NCBI GenBank assembly: GCA_900546105.1
Contig: URBP01000016.1
Location: 1-28,273 of the forward strand
DNA: 28,273 bases
Reading direction: 5' to 3'
Source of the DNA: an uncultured Collinsella sp.
GTDB taxonomy: Bacteria; Actinomycetota; Coriobacteriia; Coriobacteriales; Coriobacteriaceae
Below, piece by piece: positions 21,838 through 28,273 of the stretch. How positions within the stretch are numbered: position 1 is the stretch's first letter; each line of letters opens with the position of its first letter. Both the position numbers and the translations under genes were made by a program. The notes under the pieces were generated by a model. The model was not told the origin of the DNA. It saw only the letters and a program-made list of their open reading frames with translations, and ran no database searches.

Positions 21838-23004
21838 ATGTTTAGCATCAACAACGTACTTAACCGCAGGAGTTTCTTGGCTGGCGCCGCGGCGCTCGGT
21901 AGTACCGCGGCGCTCGCTGGTTGCTCGTCGGGTGGCTCGGACGGCGGCTCCGCCGATGACGGCAAGACCTTCAAGATCGGTGTCATCGGCCCTCTGACCG
22001 GCGCTGCGGCAACCTATGGCGTCTCGGCCGAGAAGGGCGCCAAGCTTGCCGCCAAGGACTTCTCGACCAAGGACCTCAAACTCTCGCTTAAGTCCGAGGA
22101 TGACGTCGCCGACGGCGAGAAGGCCATCAACGCCTTCAATACCCTGTGTGACTGGGGCATGCAGGCTCTCGTCGGCCCCGTCACGACTGGTGCCGCCGTC
22201 GCCGTCTCGGGTGAGATCGCCGACGATATGCTCATGGTCACGCCTTCGGCCTCGTCGCTCGACGTCACCAAGGATAAGACCACGGTCTTTCAGGTTTGCT
22301 TCACCGATCCCACCATGGGCGCCAGCGCCGCGAAGTTCTTGGCCGAGAAGTACGCGGACGCCAAGATCGCCCTGTTCTACAACTCCGGCGATACGTACAG
22401 CTCGGGCGTTGCCGACGCCTTTGCCGAGCAGGCCAAGGCATCCAAGCTCGATGTCGTCGATACCGAGACCTTTAAGGATGACTCTTCCACGAGCTTTACC
22501 AACCAGCTCACCAAGGCCAAGGAGGCCGGCGCCACGCTTATCTTTGCTCCGATCTATTACACGCCGGCGTCCGTTTTGCTCAAGAACGCCAAGGACATGG
22601 GATACGACATGACCCTCATGGGTACCGACGGCATGGACGGCCTGCTCTCCGTTGAGGGCTTCGATACCTCCCTTGCCGAGGGCGTGCTGCTCATGACCCC
22701 GTTCTCTGCCGACGATGAGAAGAACGCCGACTTCGTCAAGGCCTATAAGGACGCCTACGACGAGACGCCCAATCAGTTTGCCGCCGATGCCCATGACTGC
22801 GTCCATGCGATTGCCGAGGCTATCGATAAAGCGGGCATCGACATTACGGCTGACGGTGCCGACATTGCCGACGACCTTGCCAAGGCCATGCGCAAGATCA
22901 AGATCGAGGGCCTGACGGGCGAGCTGACGTGGAATGACGAGGGCCAGGTCGAAAAGCCCGCTACGGCCTATGTGATCCAGGACGGCAAGTACATCGCCGC
23001 CTAA
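21838..23004 (+). CDS. LIV-type ABC importer substrate-binding lipoprotein 1
   Basis: 388 residues from ATG 21838 with AAAAGGGGG upstream. The N-terminus has a twin-arginine-like motif (NRRSFLAG) and a lipobox ALAGC with Cys29, followed by a Gly/Ser/Asp linker, so it is a membrane-tethered lipoprotein, possibly Tat-exported. The mature part is a type I periplasmic-binding fold of the LivJ/receptor-ligand family: FKIGVIGPLTGAAATYG, LVGPVTTGAAVAVSGEIAD, VTPSASS, VCFTDPTMGASAAKFL, LFYNSGDTYSSGVADAF and APIYYTPASVLLKNAKDMGYD. Such proteins bind branched-chain or other hydrophobic amino acids; specificity is not readable by eye. It is the first of a tandem pair and is separated by 271 bases from its paralogue. 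Confidence 0.92.
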   Translation: MFSINNVLNRRSFLAGAAALGSTAALAGCSSGGSDGGSADDGKTFKIGVIGPLTGAAATYGVSAEKGAKLAAKDFSTKDLKLSLKSEDDVADGEKAINAFNTLCDWGMQALVGPVTTGAAVAVSGEIADDMLMVTPSASSLDVTKDKTTVFQVCFTDPTMGASAAKFLAEKYADAKIALFYNSGDTYSSGVADAFAEQAKASKLDVVDTETFKDDSSTSFTNQLTKAKEAGATLIFAPIYYTPASVLLKNAKDMGYDMTLMGTDGMDGLLSVEGFDTSLAEGVLLMTPFSADDEKNADFVKAYKDAYDETPNQFAADAHDCVHAIAEAIDKAGIDITADGADIADDLAKAMRKIKIEGLTGELTWNDEGQVEKPATAYVIQDGKYIAA

Positions 23005-23056
23005 GTGCGCATAAAACGCTACCGGTGAGGCTGTTTTATTCAGGGCGGGGTCGCCT

Positions 23057-23083
23057 GTAACAGAATGGAAACATTACTTTTAC
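23057..23083. promoter_or_regulatory. GlnR-type box upstream of second binding-protein gene
   Basis: GTAAC (23057-23061), six bases, then GAAAC (23068-23072) is an exact match to the GTNAC-N6-GAAAC form described for the actinobacterial OmpR-type nitrogen regulator GlnR. Another six bases later TTTAC (23079-23083) matches four of five bases of the next half-site. The site lies about 200 bases upstream of the ATG at 23276 and about 75 bases upstream of a candidate promoter. Presence of GlnR in this genome is not shown by the window. Confidence 0.4.
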
Positions 23084-23159
23084 ACAATAAAGTGGCATTA
23101 CTGCATAAAAAAATAGAAATACGCAGAAATATGGATAAATGAACAAATCCAAAGAAAAG

Positions 23160-23187
23160 TTGAAATAATCGCCACTTTTCCTAACTA
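23160..23187 (+). promoter_or_regulatory. Candidate promoter of second binding-protein gene
   Basis: TTGAAA (23160-23165) and TAACTA (23182-23187), 16 bases apart, lie in a markedly A/T-rich stretch (about 23075-23200) that contrasts with the GC-rich surroundings. The boxes are moderate matches to the sigma-70 consensus, with a leader of about 80 bases before the ATG. Confidence 0.38.
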
Positions 23188-23208
23188 AAGCGTCTACTAT
23201 TTTGCGAA

Positions 23209-23254
23209 CGCCGAACACGGCGAAGGATGGCCTGTCGGGCAACCAAAACCCGAC
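23209..23254 (+). promoter_or_regulatory. Two leader hairpins before second binding-protein gene
   Basis: CGCCG-AACA-CGGCG (23209-23222) and GTCGGG (23234-23239) with CCCGAC (23249-23254), loop CAACCAAAA, are two perfect stems between the candidate promoter and the AGGAG Shine-Dalgarno. No known riboswitch consensus was recognised. They could be 5' stabilisers or a small cis-regulatory RNA. Confidence 0.4.
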
Positions 23255-23275
23255 GAGATTTGAGAGGAGAGCCAC

Positions 23276-24463
23276 ATGTCGAGCCTCACCGGTAAGTCAT
23301 TGAACCCTGTTATGAATCGCAGGAGCGTTATCGCGAGCGCAGCAGGTCTGGGGGCGATGTCCATTCTAGCGGGCTGCTCCTCCAACGGCGGCGACAGTGG
23401 TTCCGCTTCGGGCGACGCTTCGTTTAAGATCGGCACCATCGGCCCGCTGACCGGCGCCAACGCGTCCTACGGCAAGTCTGTTACCCAGGGCGTCGAGCTT
23501 GGCTGCAAGGACTTCTCCACCAAGGAGCTGCCGCTTGCCAGCAAGGCCGAGGATGACCAGGCCGATGGCGAGAAGGCCGTCAACGCCTTCAACACCCTGC
23601 TCGACTGGGGCATGCAGGCCCTCGTCGGCCCGACCACCACGGGCGCGTCGGTTGCCGTTGCCGCCGAGTGTGGTAACGACCCCAAGACGTTCATGATCAC
23701 CCCGTCCGCGTCCTCCGAGGACGTCACCGACGGCAAGGATTGCGTCTTCCAGGTTTGCTTCACCGACCCCAACCAGGGCGTCAACGCTGCCAAGTTCCTG
23801 GCGCAGAAGTATGCGGACGAGAAGTTCGTGCTGTTCTATAACTCCGGCGACGCCTATTCTTCGGGTGTCGCGGATGCCTTTAAGGTTCAGGCTGCTGAGT
23901 CCAAGCTCGAGATTGTCGACGAGGAGACCTTTAAGGACGACTCCGCCACGAGCTTTACCAACCAGCTGACCAAGGCCAAGCAGGCCGGCGCCACCATGAT
24001 CTTTGCGCCGATCTACTACACCCCGGCCTCCGTCCTGCTCAAGAACGCCAAGGACATGGGCTACGACGTCAAGATGATGGGCTGCGACGGCATGGACGGC
24101 ATCCTGGGCGTTGAGGGCTTCGACACCTCTCTTGCCGAGGGTCTGCTGCTCATGACCCCGTTCTCTGCCGACGACGAGAAGAACGCCGACTTCGTCAACG
24201 CCTACAAGGATAAGTACGGCGATACCCCCGACCAGTTTGCCGCTGACGCCTACGACGGTGTGCACGCGGTGGCCGAGGCCCTCAAGGAGGCCGGTCTTGG
24301 TGTCGACGCCGACCCGACCGAGGTCGCCGAGAAGCTGTCCAAGGCTATGCTCAAGATTACCGTTGACGGTCTGACCGGCAAGCTCACCTGGAACGATAAG
24401 GGTCAGGTCCAGAAGGAGCCCACGGCGTACGTCATCACCGACGGCAAGTACGTACAGGCCTAA
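23276..24463 (+). CDS. LIV-type ABC importer substrate-binding lipoprotein 2
   Basis: 395 residues from ATG 23276 with GAGAGGAG upstream. It has a NRRSVIAS twin-arginine-like segment and a lipobox ILAGC with Cys34, then a Gly/Ser linker. The mature domain is closely similar to the preceding paralogue along its whole length: FKIGTIGPLTGANASYG, LVGPTTTGASVAVAAE, VCFTDPNQGVNAAKFLAQKYAD, LFYNSGDAYSSGVADAF, FKDDSATSFTNQLTKAKQAG and LLLMTPFSADDEKNADF. It has a 4-5 residue insertion (ECGNDPKTFMITPSAS, where copy 1 has EIADDMLMVTPSAS). The pair arose by tandem duplication. It is nearest the permease genes but separated from them by two hairpins, which would allow higher expression of the binding protein than of the membrane parts. 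Confidence 0.92.
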   Translation: MSSLTGKSLNPVMNRRSVIASAAGLGAMSILAGCSSNGGDSGSASGDASFKIGTIGPLTGANASYGKSVTQGVELGCKDFSTKELPLASKAEDDQADGEKAVNAFNTLLDWGMQALVGPTTTGASVAVAAECGNDPKTFMITPSASSEDVTDGKDCVFQVCFTDPNQGVNAAKFLAQKYADEKFVLFYNSGDAYSSGVADAFKVQAAESKLEIVDEETFKDDSATSFTNQLTKAKQAGATMIFAPIYYTPASVLLKNAKDMGYDVKMMGCDGMDGILGVEGFDTSLAEGLLLMTPFSADDEKNADFVNAYKDKYGDTPDQFAADAYDGVHAVAEALKEAGLGVDADPTEVAEKLSKAMLKITVDGLTGKLTWNDKGQVQKEPTAYVITDGKYVQA

Positions 24464-24494
24464 TAGGCCGCCTTACATAGAGCGGTTTTGATCC

Positions 24495-24526
24495 CAAGCA
24501 GGGGAGGTTTTGGCCTTCCCTGCTTG
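24495..24526 (+). terminator. Intercistronic hairpin between binding protein 2 and livH
   Basis: CAAGCAGGGGAGG (24495-24507) pairs with CCTTCCCTGCTTG (24514-24526) over 13 bp with one G-U pair and loop TTTTGG. The following CTTGGTATC is not a U-run, so it may act as a stability element protecting the upstream binding-protein mRNA or as a partial terminator. Confidence 0.6.
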
Positions 24527-24536
24527 CTTGGTATCT

Positions 24537-24561
24537 AGGGACGATGTAACGTCCCTGTTTC
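24537..24561 (+). terminator. Second intercistronic hairpin, terminator-like
   Basis: AGGGACG (24537-24543) pairs with CGTCCCT (24550-24556) around ATGTAA and is followed by GTTTC. With the preceding hairpin it could attenuate transcription between the binding-protein gene and livH. Confidence 0.5.
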
Positions 24562-24602
24562 ATACATCAATTGGAAACCTATTCGAAAGGGGGATGTGGA
24601 AC

Positions 24603-25484
24603 ATGACAGTCTTTATCCAATACCTGGTCAACGGCCTGTCCATGGGCAGCGTCTACGCCATCATCGCGTTGGGCTACACCATGGTCTACGGTATCGCCAA
24701 GATGCTCAACTTCGCTCACGGCGACGTCATCATGGTCGGTGCCTATGTCTCGTTCTGCGCCACGTCGTATCTCGGCCTCCCGGGCTGGGCATCTGTAATT
24801 CTCTCTTGTGTGGTCTGCACGGTTCTCGGTGTTCTCATCGAGGGTCTGGCATACAAGCCGCTGCGCCAAGCAGGCCCTCTGGCCGTTCTGATCACGGCCA
24901 TCGGCGTGTCTTACTTCCTGCAGAACGCCGCGCAGCTTCTGTGGGGCGCCACGCCCAAGAACTTCACTTCGCTCGTCACCTTCCAGGTGCCGGAGTTCTT
25001 GGCCAAGTTCAACGTAAGCGCCGTCTCGCTCGTCACCATCGTCGCCTGCCTGGTTATCATGGCCGGCCTGATGTTCTTTACAGGCAAGACCAAGATGGGC
25101 AAAGCCATGCGCGCCGTGTCCGAGGACAAGGCCGCCGCTCAGCTCATGGGCATCAACGTCAACCGCACCATCTCGATGACGTTCGCCATCGGCTCCGCCC
25201 TTGCCGCCATCGCCGGCGTGCTGCTGTGCTCCTACTCGCCGGTGCTGCAGCCCACGACGGGTGCCATGCCTGGCATCAAGGCCTTCGATGCCGCTGTCTT
25301 CGGTGGCATCGGCTCCATCCCCGGTGCCTTTGTCGGTGGCATTCTCATCGGTATCATCGAGGCGATGGCACAGGCTTATATTTCCACGAGCCTTGCCAAC
25401 TCCATCGTCTTTGGTGTTTTGATCATCGTCCTGCTCGTCAAGCCTGCCGGCCTCTTGGGCAAGTACGTCCCCGAGAAGGTGTAG
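24603..25484 (+). CDS. livH: LIV-type ABC importer permease LivH
   Basis: 293 residues from ATG 24603, nine bases after GGGGG; an in-frame ATG at 24594 abuts the Shine-Dalgarno and an upstream frame to 24510 is non-coding. The protein has about eight membrane helices with LivH landmarks: YLVNGLSMGSVYAIIALGYTMVYG, MLNFAHGDVIMVGAYVSF, the cytoplasmic EAA-like loop GKTKMGKAMRAVSEDKAAAQLMGINVNRT and PGIKAFDAAVFGGIGSIPGAFVGG near the end. It forms the membrane channel with LivM. The stop is followed directly by the livM start region. Confidence 0.95.
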   Translation: MTVFIQYLVNGLSMGSVYAIIALGYTMVYGIAKMLNFAHGDVIMVGAYVSFCATSYLGLPGWASVILSCVVCTVLGVLIEGLAYKPLRQAGPLAVLITAIGVSYFLQNAAQLLWGATPKNFTSLVTFQVPEFLAKFNVSAVSLVTIVACLVIMAGLMFFTGKTKMGKAMRAVSEDKAAAQLMGINVNRTISMTFAIGSALAAIAGVLLCSYSPVLQPTTGAMPGIKAFDAAVFGGIGSIPGAFVGGILIGIIEAMAQAYISTSLANSIVFGVLIIVLLVKPAGLLGKYVPEKV

Positions 25485-25493
25485 GTGAGCGTT

Positions 25494-26573
25494 ATGAAGT
25501 TTCTTAAAGACAAGCAGACGCGTCACGACTTTGTTACGTACGCCATGTGCCTTGTGGCGTTCGCCATCGTGATCTTTATGCAGTCTAACCATATGATCCC
25601 GCGCATGATCGCCGGTCAGCTGGTTCCCATCACGGCCTATATCGTTATGGCTATCTCGCTCAACCTCGTCGTCGGTATCGCGGGCGACTTGTCGCTGGGC
25701 CACGCGGGCTTTATGAGCGTCGGCGCCTATACAGGCATCGTTACCGCCGTCGCCCTCGAGAGCGCCGTTCCCTCCGACCCGATGCGTCTTGTCATCAGCA
25801 TCGTGGTCGGCGCCATCGCTGCTGCCATTCTGGGCTTTTTGATCGGTATCCCGGTCCTTCGCCTGAGCGGTGACTACCTGGCCATCGTGACCTTGGCTTT
25901 TGGCGAGATCATCAAAGAGATCGTCACCTGCCTTATCGTGGGCGTCGACTCCCACGGCCTGCATGTGATCTTTAACATCACGGGCAACTCCACGATCGAC
26001 GACCTGCACCTGCTCGAGGACGGCACCGCCATCATCAAGGGCGCCCAGGGCGCCTCGGGCGTGTCGACGTACTCGACCTTCCTTGCCGGTGCCATCTTGG
26101 TCATGGTCGCACTCGTGATCGTGCTCAACCTGGTGCGCAGCCGTACCGGCCGTGCCATCATGGCCGTGCGCGATAACAAGATTGCAGCCGAGTCCGTAGG
26201 CATCTCCGTCACCGAGTACCGCATGATCGCCTTCGTGGTTTCCGCCGCCCTCGCCGGTGCTGCCGGAGCCCTCTTCGGCGGTAACTTCTCGCAGCTCTCC
26301 GCCACCAAGTTCGACTTCAACACGTCCATCCTCATCCTGGTGTTCGTGGTCCTGGGTGGTCTGGGCAACATGCGCGGTTCCGTCATCGCGGCCGCACTGC
26401 TTACGGTGCTCCCCGAGCTGCTCCGTCAGTTCTCGGACTACCGCATGCTCATCTACGCCATCGTGCTGATCCTGGTCATGATCTTTACCAACAACCCGCA
26501 GCTCAAGGCGTTCTTCGCACGCATTAAGGACCGCTTTGCTTCCAAGAAGGAGGTGGCAGCCGATGCCCAGTAA
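25494..26573 (+). CDS. livM: LIV-type ABC importer permease LivM
   Basis: 359 residues from ATG 25494 with AGGTGAG upstream; GTG 25485, directly after the livH stop, is an alternative start adding three residues. It carries the LivM signature ISLNLVVGIAGDLSLGHAGFMSVGAYTG, then GIPVLRLSGDYLAIVTLAFGEIIKE, the loop RTGRAIMAVRDNKIAAESVGI for coupling to the ATPase, and LVFVVLGGLGNMRGSVIAA. Compared with LivH it has the usual extra extracellular region (about 150-205). It overlaps livG by 11 bases, so these genes are translationally coupled. Confidence 0.95.
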   Translation: MKFLKDKQTRHDFVTYAMCLVAFAIVIFMQSNHMIPRMIAGQLVPITAYIVMAISLNLVVGIAGDLSLGHAGFMSVGAYTGIVTAVALESAVPSDPMRLVISIVVGAIAAAILGFLIGIPVLRLSGDYLAIVTLAFGEIIKEIVTCLIVGVDSHGLHVIFNITGNSTIDDLHLLEDGTAIIKGAQGASGVSTYSTFLAGAILVMVALVIVLNLVRSRTGRAIMAVRDNKIAAESVGISVTEYRMIAFVVSAALAGAAGALFGGNFSQLSATKFDFNTSILILVFVVLGGLGNMRGSVIAAALLTVLPELLRQFSDYRMLIYAIVLILVMIFTNNPQLKAFFARIKDRFASKKEVAADAQ

Positions 26574-27423
26574 GTTTGAGTTCAACAAGGGCAAGATGGT
26601 CCCGTATCCTTCTGGCGCCATCGTTCCCGACCGCGACTTGGGCCAGCGCCCGGCGCTCGAGTGCATCCACCTGGGCATTGAATTCGGCGGCCTTAAGGCA
26701 GTCGATGACTTTAGCCTGACCATCGGCAAGACCGAGATCGCCGGTCTTATCGGCCCCAACGGTGCCGGTAAGACCACGGTCTTCAATCTGCTCACCAAGG
26801 TGTATCAGCCCACGCACGGCACCATCCTGCTCGATGGCGAGGACACCTCGGGCAAGTCGGTCTATCAGGTCAACCGCATGGGTATTGCCCGTACCTTCCA
26901 GAACATTCGTCTGTTCAACACCATGACGGTGGAGGACAACGTCAAGGTCGGTCTGCACAACCAGGAGCGCTATTCCGGTTTTGAGGGCGTGCTGCGTCTG
27001 CCGACGTATTGGAAGCACGAGAAGGCCGCCCATGAGCGCGCCATGGAGCTGCTCTCCATCTTTGATATGGAGCATCTGGCAAATGAGCAGGCCGGTTCGC
27101 TGCCTTATGGCGCCCAGCGTCGTCTGGAGATTGTCCGCGCGCTTGCCACCAACCCCAAGCTACTGCTGCTTGACGAGCCTGCCGCCGGCATGAATCCGTC
27201 CGAGACCGCGGAGCTCATGGCGAACATCGTCAAGATCCGCGACACCTTTGGCATCGCCATTATGCTTATCGAGCATGATATGTCGCTCGTCATGAACATC
27301 TGCGAGGGCATCTGCGTGCTCAACTTTGGTAAGGTCATCGCCAAGGGCACGGCCGAGGAGATCCAGAACAACGATGCCGTAATTGAGGCATATCTGGGCA
27401 AGCAGGATAAGGGGGAGAACTAA
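26563..27423 (+). CDS. livG: LIV-type ABC importer ATPase LivG
   Basis: 286 residues from ATG 26563, behind AAGGAGGTGG. Nucleotide-binding motifs are intact: Walker A GPNGAGKTT (64-72), Q-loop TFQNIRLF, signature LPYGAQRRLEI (around 180-190), Walker B LLLLDEPAAGMNP (around 200-211) and the H-loop IEHDM (His238). LivG is usually about 255 residues; the extra length is an N-terminal stretch of roughly 30 residues (MPSKFEFNKGKMVPYPSG) before the ABC core, without a recognised domain. The canonical LSYG signature is LPYG here. It ends directly against livF. Confidence 0.95.
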   Translation: MPSKFEFNKGKMVPYPSGAIVPDRDLGQRPALECIHLGIEFGGLKAVDDFSLTIGKTEIAGLIGPNGAGKTTVFNLLTKVYQPTHGTILLDGEDTSGKSVYQVNRMGIARTFQNIRLFNTMTVEDNVKVGLHNQERYSGFEGVLRLPTYWKHEKAAHERAMELLSIFDMEHLANEQAGSLPYGAQRRLEIVRALATNPKLLLLDEPAAGMNPSETAELMANIVKIRDTFGIAIMLIEHDMSLVMNICEGICVLNFGKVIAKGTAEEIQNNDAVIEAYLGKQDKGEN

Positions 27424-28137
27424 ATGGCAGAGCCGATGCTTTCCGTCTACAACATCAACGTCTGGTACGGCGCTATCCACGCCATCAAGGACATCTCCTT
27501 TAACGTCAACGAGGGCGAGATCGTGGCCCTGATCGGCGCGAACGGCGCCGGTAAGTCCACGACGCTTAAAACCGTCTCGGGCCTGCTGCGTTCCAAGACC
27601 GGCTCCATCAAGTTTATGGGTGAGGACATTACCCATACGCCTGCCGACAAGCTGGTTGGCAAGGGCCTGGCCCAGGTGCCCGAGGGTCGTCGCGCCTTTT
27701 TGCAGATGACGGTCGAGGAGAACCTGGAGATGGGCGCCTACACGCAGCCCAAGTCCACGGTTGCTCCGGGCCTTGAGCGCGTCTACGAGCAGTTCCCGCG
27801 CCTGAAGGAGCGCCGTCGCCAGGTCGCCGGCACCCTTTCGGGCGGCGAGCAGCAGATGCTCGTTATGGGGCGCGCCCTTATGAGTAACCCCAAACTGCTT
27901 ATGCTCGACGAACCTTCTATGGGTCTGGCGCCGATTCTGATCGAACAGATCTTCCAGATTGTCGAGGACCTGCACAAGGCTGGCACCACGGTGCTTCTGG
28001 TCGAGCAGAACGCGCAGATGGCGCTCTCGATCGCCACGCGCGGCTACGTGCTCGAGACCGGCAAGATCACCATGACCGGCACCGGCCAAGAGCTGCTGCA
28101 CGACGACAACGTGCGTAAGGCCTACCTGGGCGGTTAG
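27424..28137 (+). CDS. livF: LIV-type ABC importer ATPase LivF
   Basis: 237 residues from ATG 27424, which follows the livG stop immediately, with AAGGGGGAG upstream. It has the normal LivF length and motifs: Walker A GANGAGKST (38-46), Q-loop VPEGRRAF, signature TLSGGEQQMLVMGRAL, Walker B LLMLDEPSMGLAP and H-loop LVEQN (Gln/Asn as usual in LivF). Together with LivG it energises import of the amino acid delivered by one or both upstream lipoproteins. It is the last gene of the operon and is followed by a terminator. Confidence 0.96.
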   Translation: MAEPMLSVYNINVWYGAIHAIKDISFNVNEGEIVALIGANGAGKSTTLKTVSGLLRSKTGSIKFMGEDITHTPADKLVGKGLAQVPEGRRAFLQMTVEENLEMGAYTQPKSTVAPGLERVYEQFPRLKERRRQVAGTLSGGEQQMLVMGRALMSNPKLLMLDEPSMGLAPILIEQIFQIVEDLHKAGTTVLLVEQNAQMALSIATRGYVLETGKITMTGTGQELLHDDNVRKAYLGG

Positions 28138-28143
28138 GCGGTT

Positions 28144-28165
28144 CCGCCGTTCTACCGAACGGCGG
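28144..28165 (+). terminator. Hairpin directly after livF
   Basis: CCGCCGTTC (28144-28152) and GAACGGCGG (28157-28165) form a perfect 9-bp stem with a TACC loop, starting six bases after the livF stop. There is no U-run, so it more likely protects the 3' end or backs up the terminator further on. Confidence 0.5.
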
Positions 28166-28209
28166 ACCAGTCGACGCTGCGCGGGCGCCAGAGCGACAAC
28201 TTGTCATTC

Positions 28210-28254
28210 AAAGAGGGCGGCATGACCAAAAGGTCTATGCAGCCCTCTTTTCAT
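28210..28254 (+). terminator. Intrinsic terminator of the LIV operon
   Basis: AAAGAGGGC (28210-28218) pairs with GCCCTCTTT (28242-28250). The stem continues after a G-A mismatch through GCATGACC with GGTC-T-ATGC around an AAAA loop, and is followed by TTTTCAT. It is a strong operon-end terminator with A/T-rich flanks that could work in both directions. Confidence 0.85.
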
Positions 28255-28273
28255 GCCAATTTGTTCGCTCTGG

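Noticed and set aside
23209..23254. Leader hairpins considered as glutamine, guanidine or c-di-GMP riboswitches
   Set aside because: None of the conserved loop sequences of those classes could be found.
24579..26798. Minus-strand open frame of 739 codons opposite livH and livM
   Set aside because: Composition (Asp, His, Gly, Arg, Gln-rich) is typical of an antisense shadow, it spans three real genes, and the sense strand encodes unmistakable LIV permeases.

Overview
The window looks like a chromosomal segment of a high-GC, Gram-positive, anaerobic gut actinobacterium. Gene content and style (a ferredoxin-fused electron-transfer flavoprotein, single-chain PurL, dense Shine-Dalgarno use, twin-arginine lipoprotein binding proteins, no outer-membrane genes) fit Coriobacteriia, most likely a Collinsella relative. 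This taxonomy is inference from protein style only; no marker gene or rRNA is present. No tRNA, rRNA, CRISPR array, transposase or phage gene was seen.

Layout. (1) 1-622, minus: the start of a DUF554 membrane protein that runs off the left edge, with an operator-like palindrome upstream. (2) 741-3947, minus: a tight five-gene run of small or exported proteins of unknown function (98 aa cytoplasmic; 169 aa membrane-anchored; 199 aa secreted and WxL-like; about 93 aa with a degenerate sortase-type tail; 476 aa secreted and cysteine-bearing). It is the best candidate here for an undescribed surface system. (3) 4293-7918, plus: an FAD-linked 2-hydroxyacid (lactate or glycolate type) dehydrogenase with EtfB and a ferredoxin-fused EtfA, the architecture of electron-confurcating lactate dehydrogenase/Etf complexes. 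It meets a convergent HD-domain hydrolase gene (7915-8727) head-on with overlapping stop codons. (4) 8854-12365, plus: an AzlCD branched-chain amino acid exporter, a KdgT-type permease and a membrane GGDEF diguanylate cyclase. (5) 12467-17248, minus: a DMT/EamA exporter and purL, separated by a strong terminator that may act as an attenuator. (6) 17433-18995, plus: a CPA2-type cation/proton antiporter, followed by an array of six alternating inverted 15-bp elements (19010-19181) and a terminator. (7) 19280-21587, minus: an SDR oxidoreductase and homoserine dehydrogenase, with a terminator between them. (8) 21838-28137, plus: a branched-chain amino acid-type ABC importer with two tandem substrate-binding lipoproteins, two permeases (LivH, LivM) and two ATPases (LivG, LivF), closed by a terminator at 28210-28254.

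Functional theme. Amino acid traffic dominates: LIV-type import, AzlCD export, a DMT exporter and homoserine dehydrogenase of the aspartate-family pathway. Upstream of the second binding-protein gene is an exact GTNAC-N6-GAAAC motif (23057-23072), the form of the actinobacterial GlnR site, and related half-sites lie upstream of the first. Nitrogen control of the importer is therefore a testable idea. The most unusual non-coding feature is the hairpin array at 19010-19181, where paired elements co-vary in a way that preserves base pairing.
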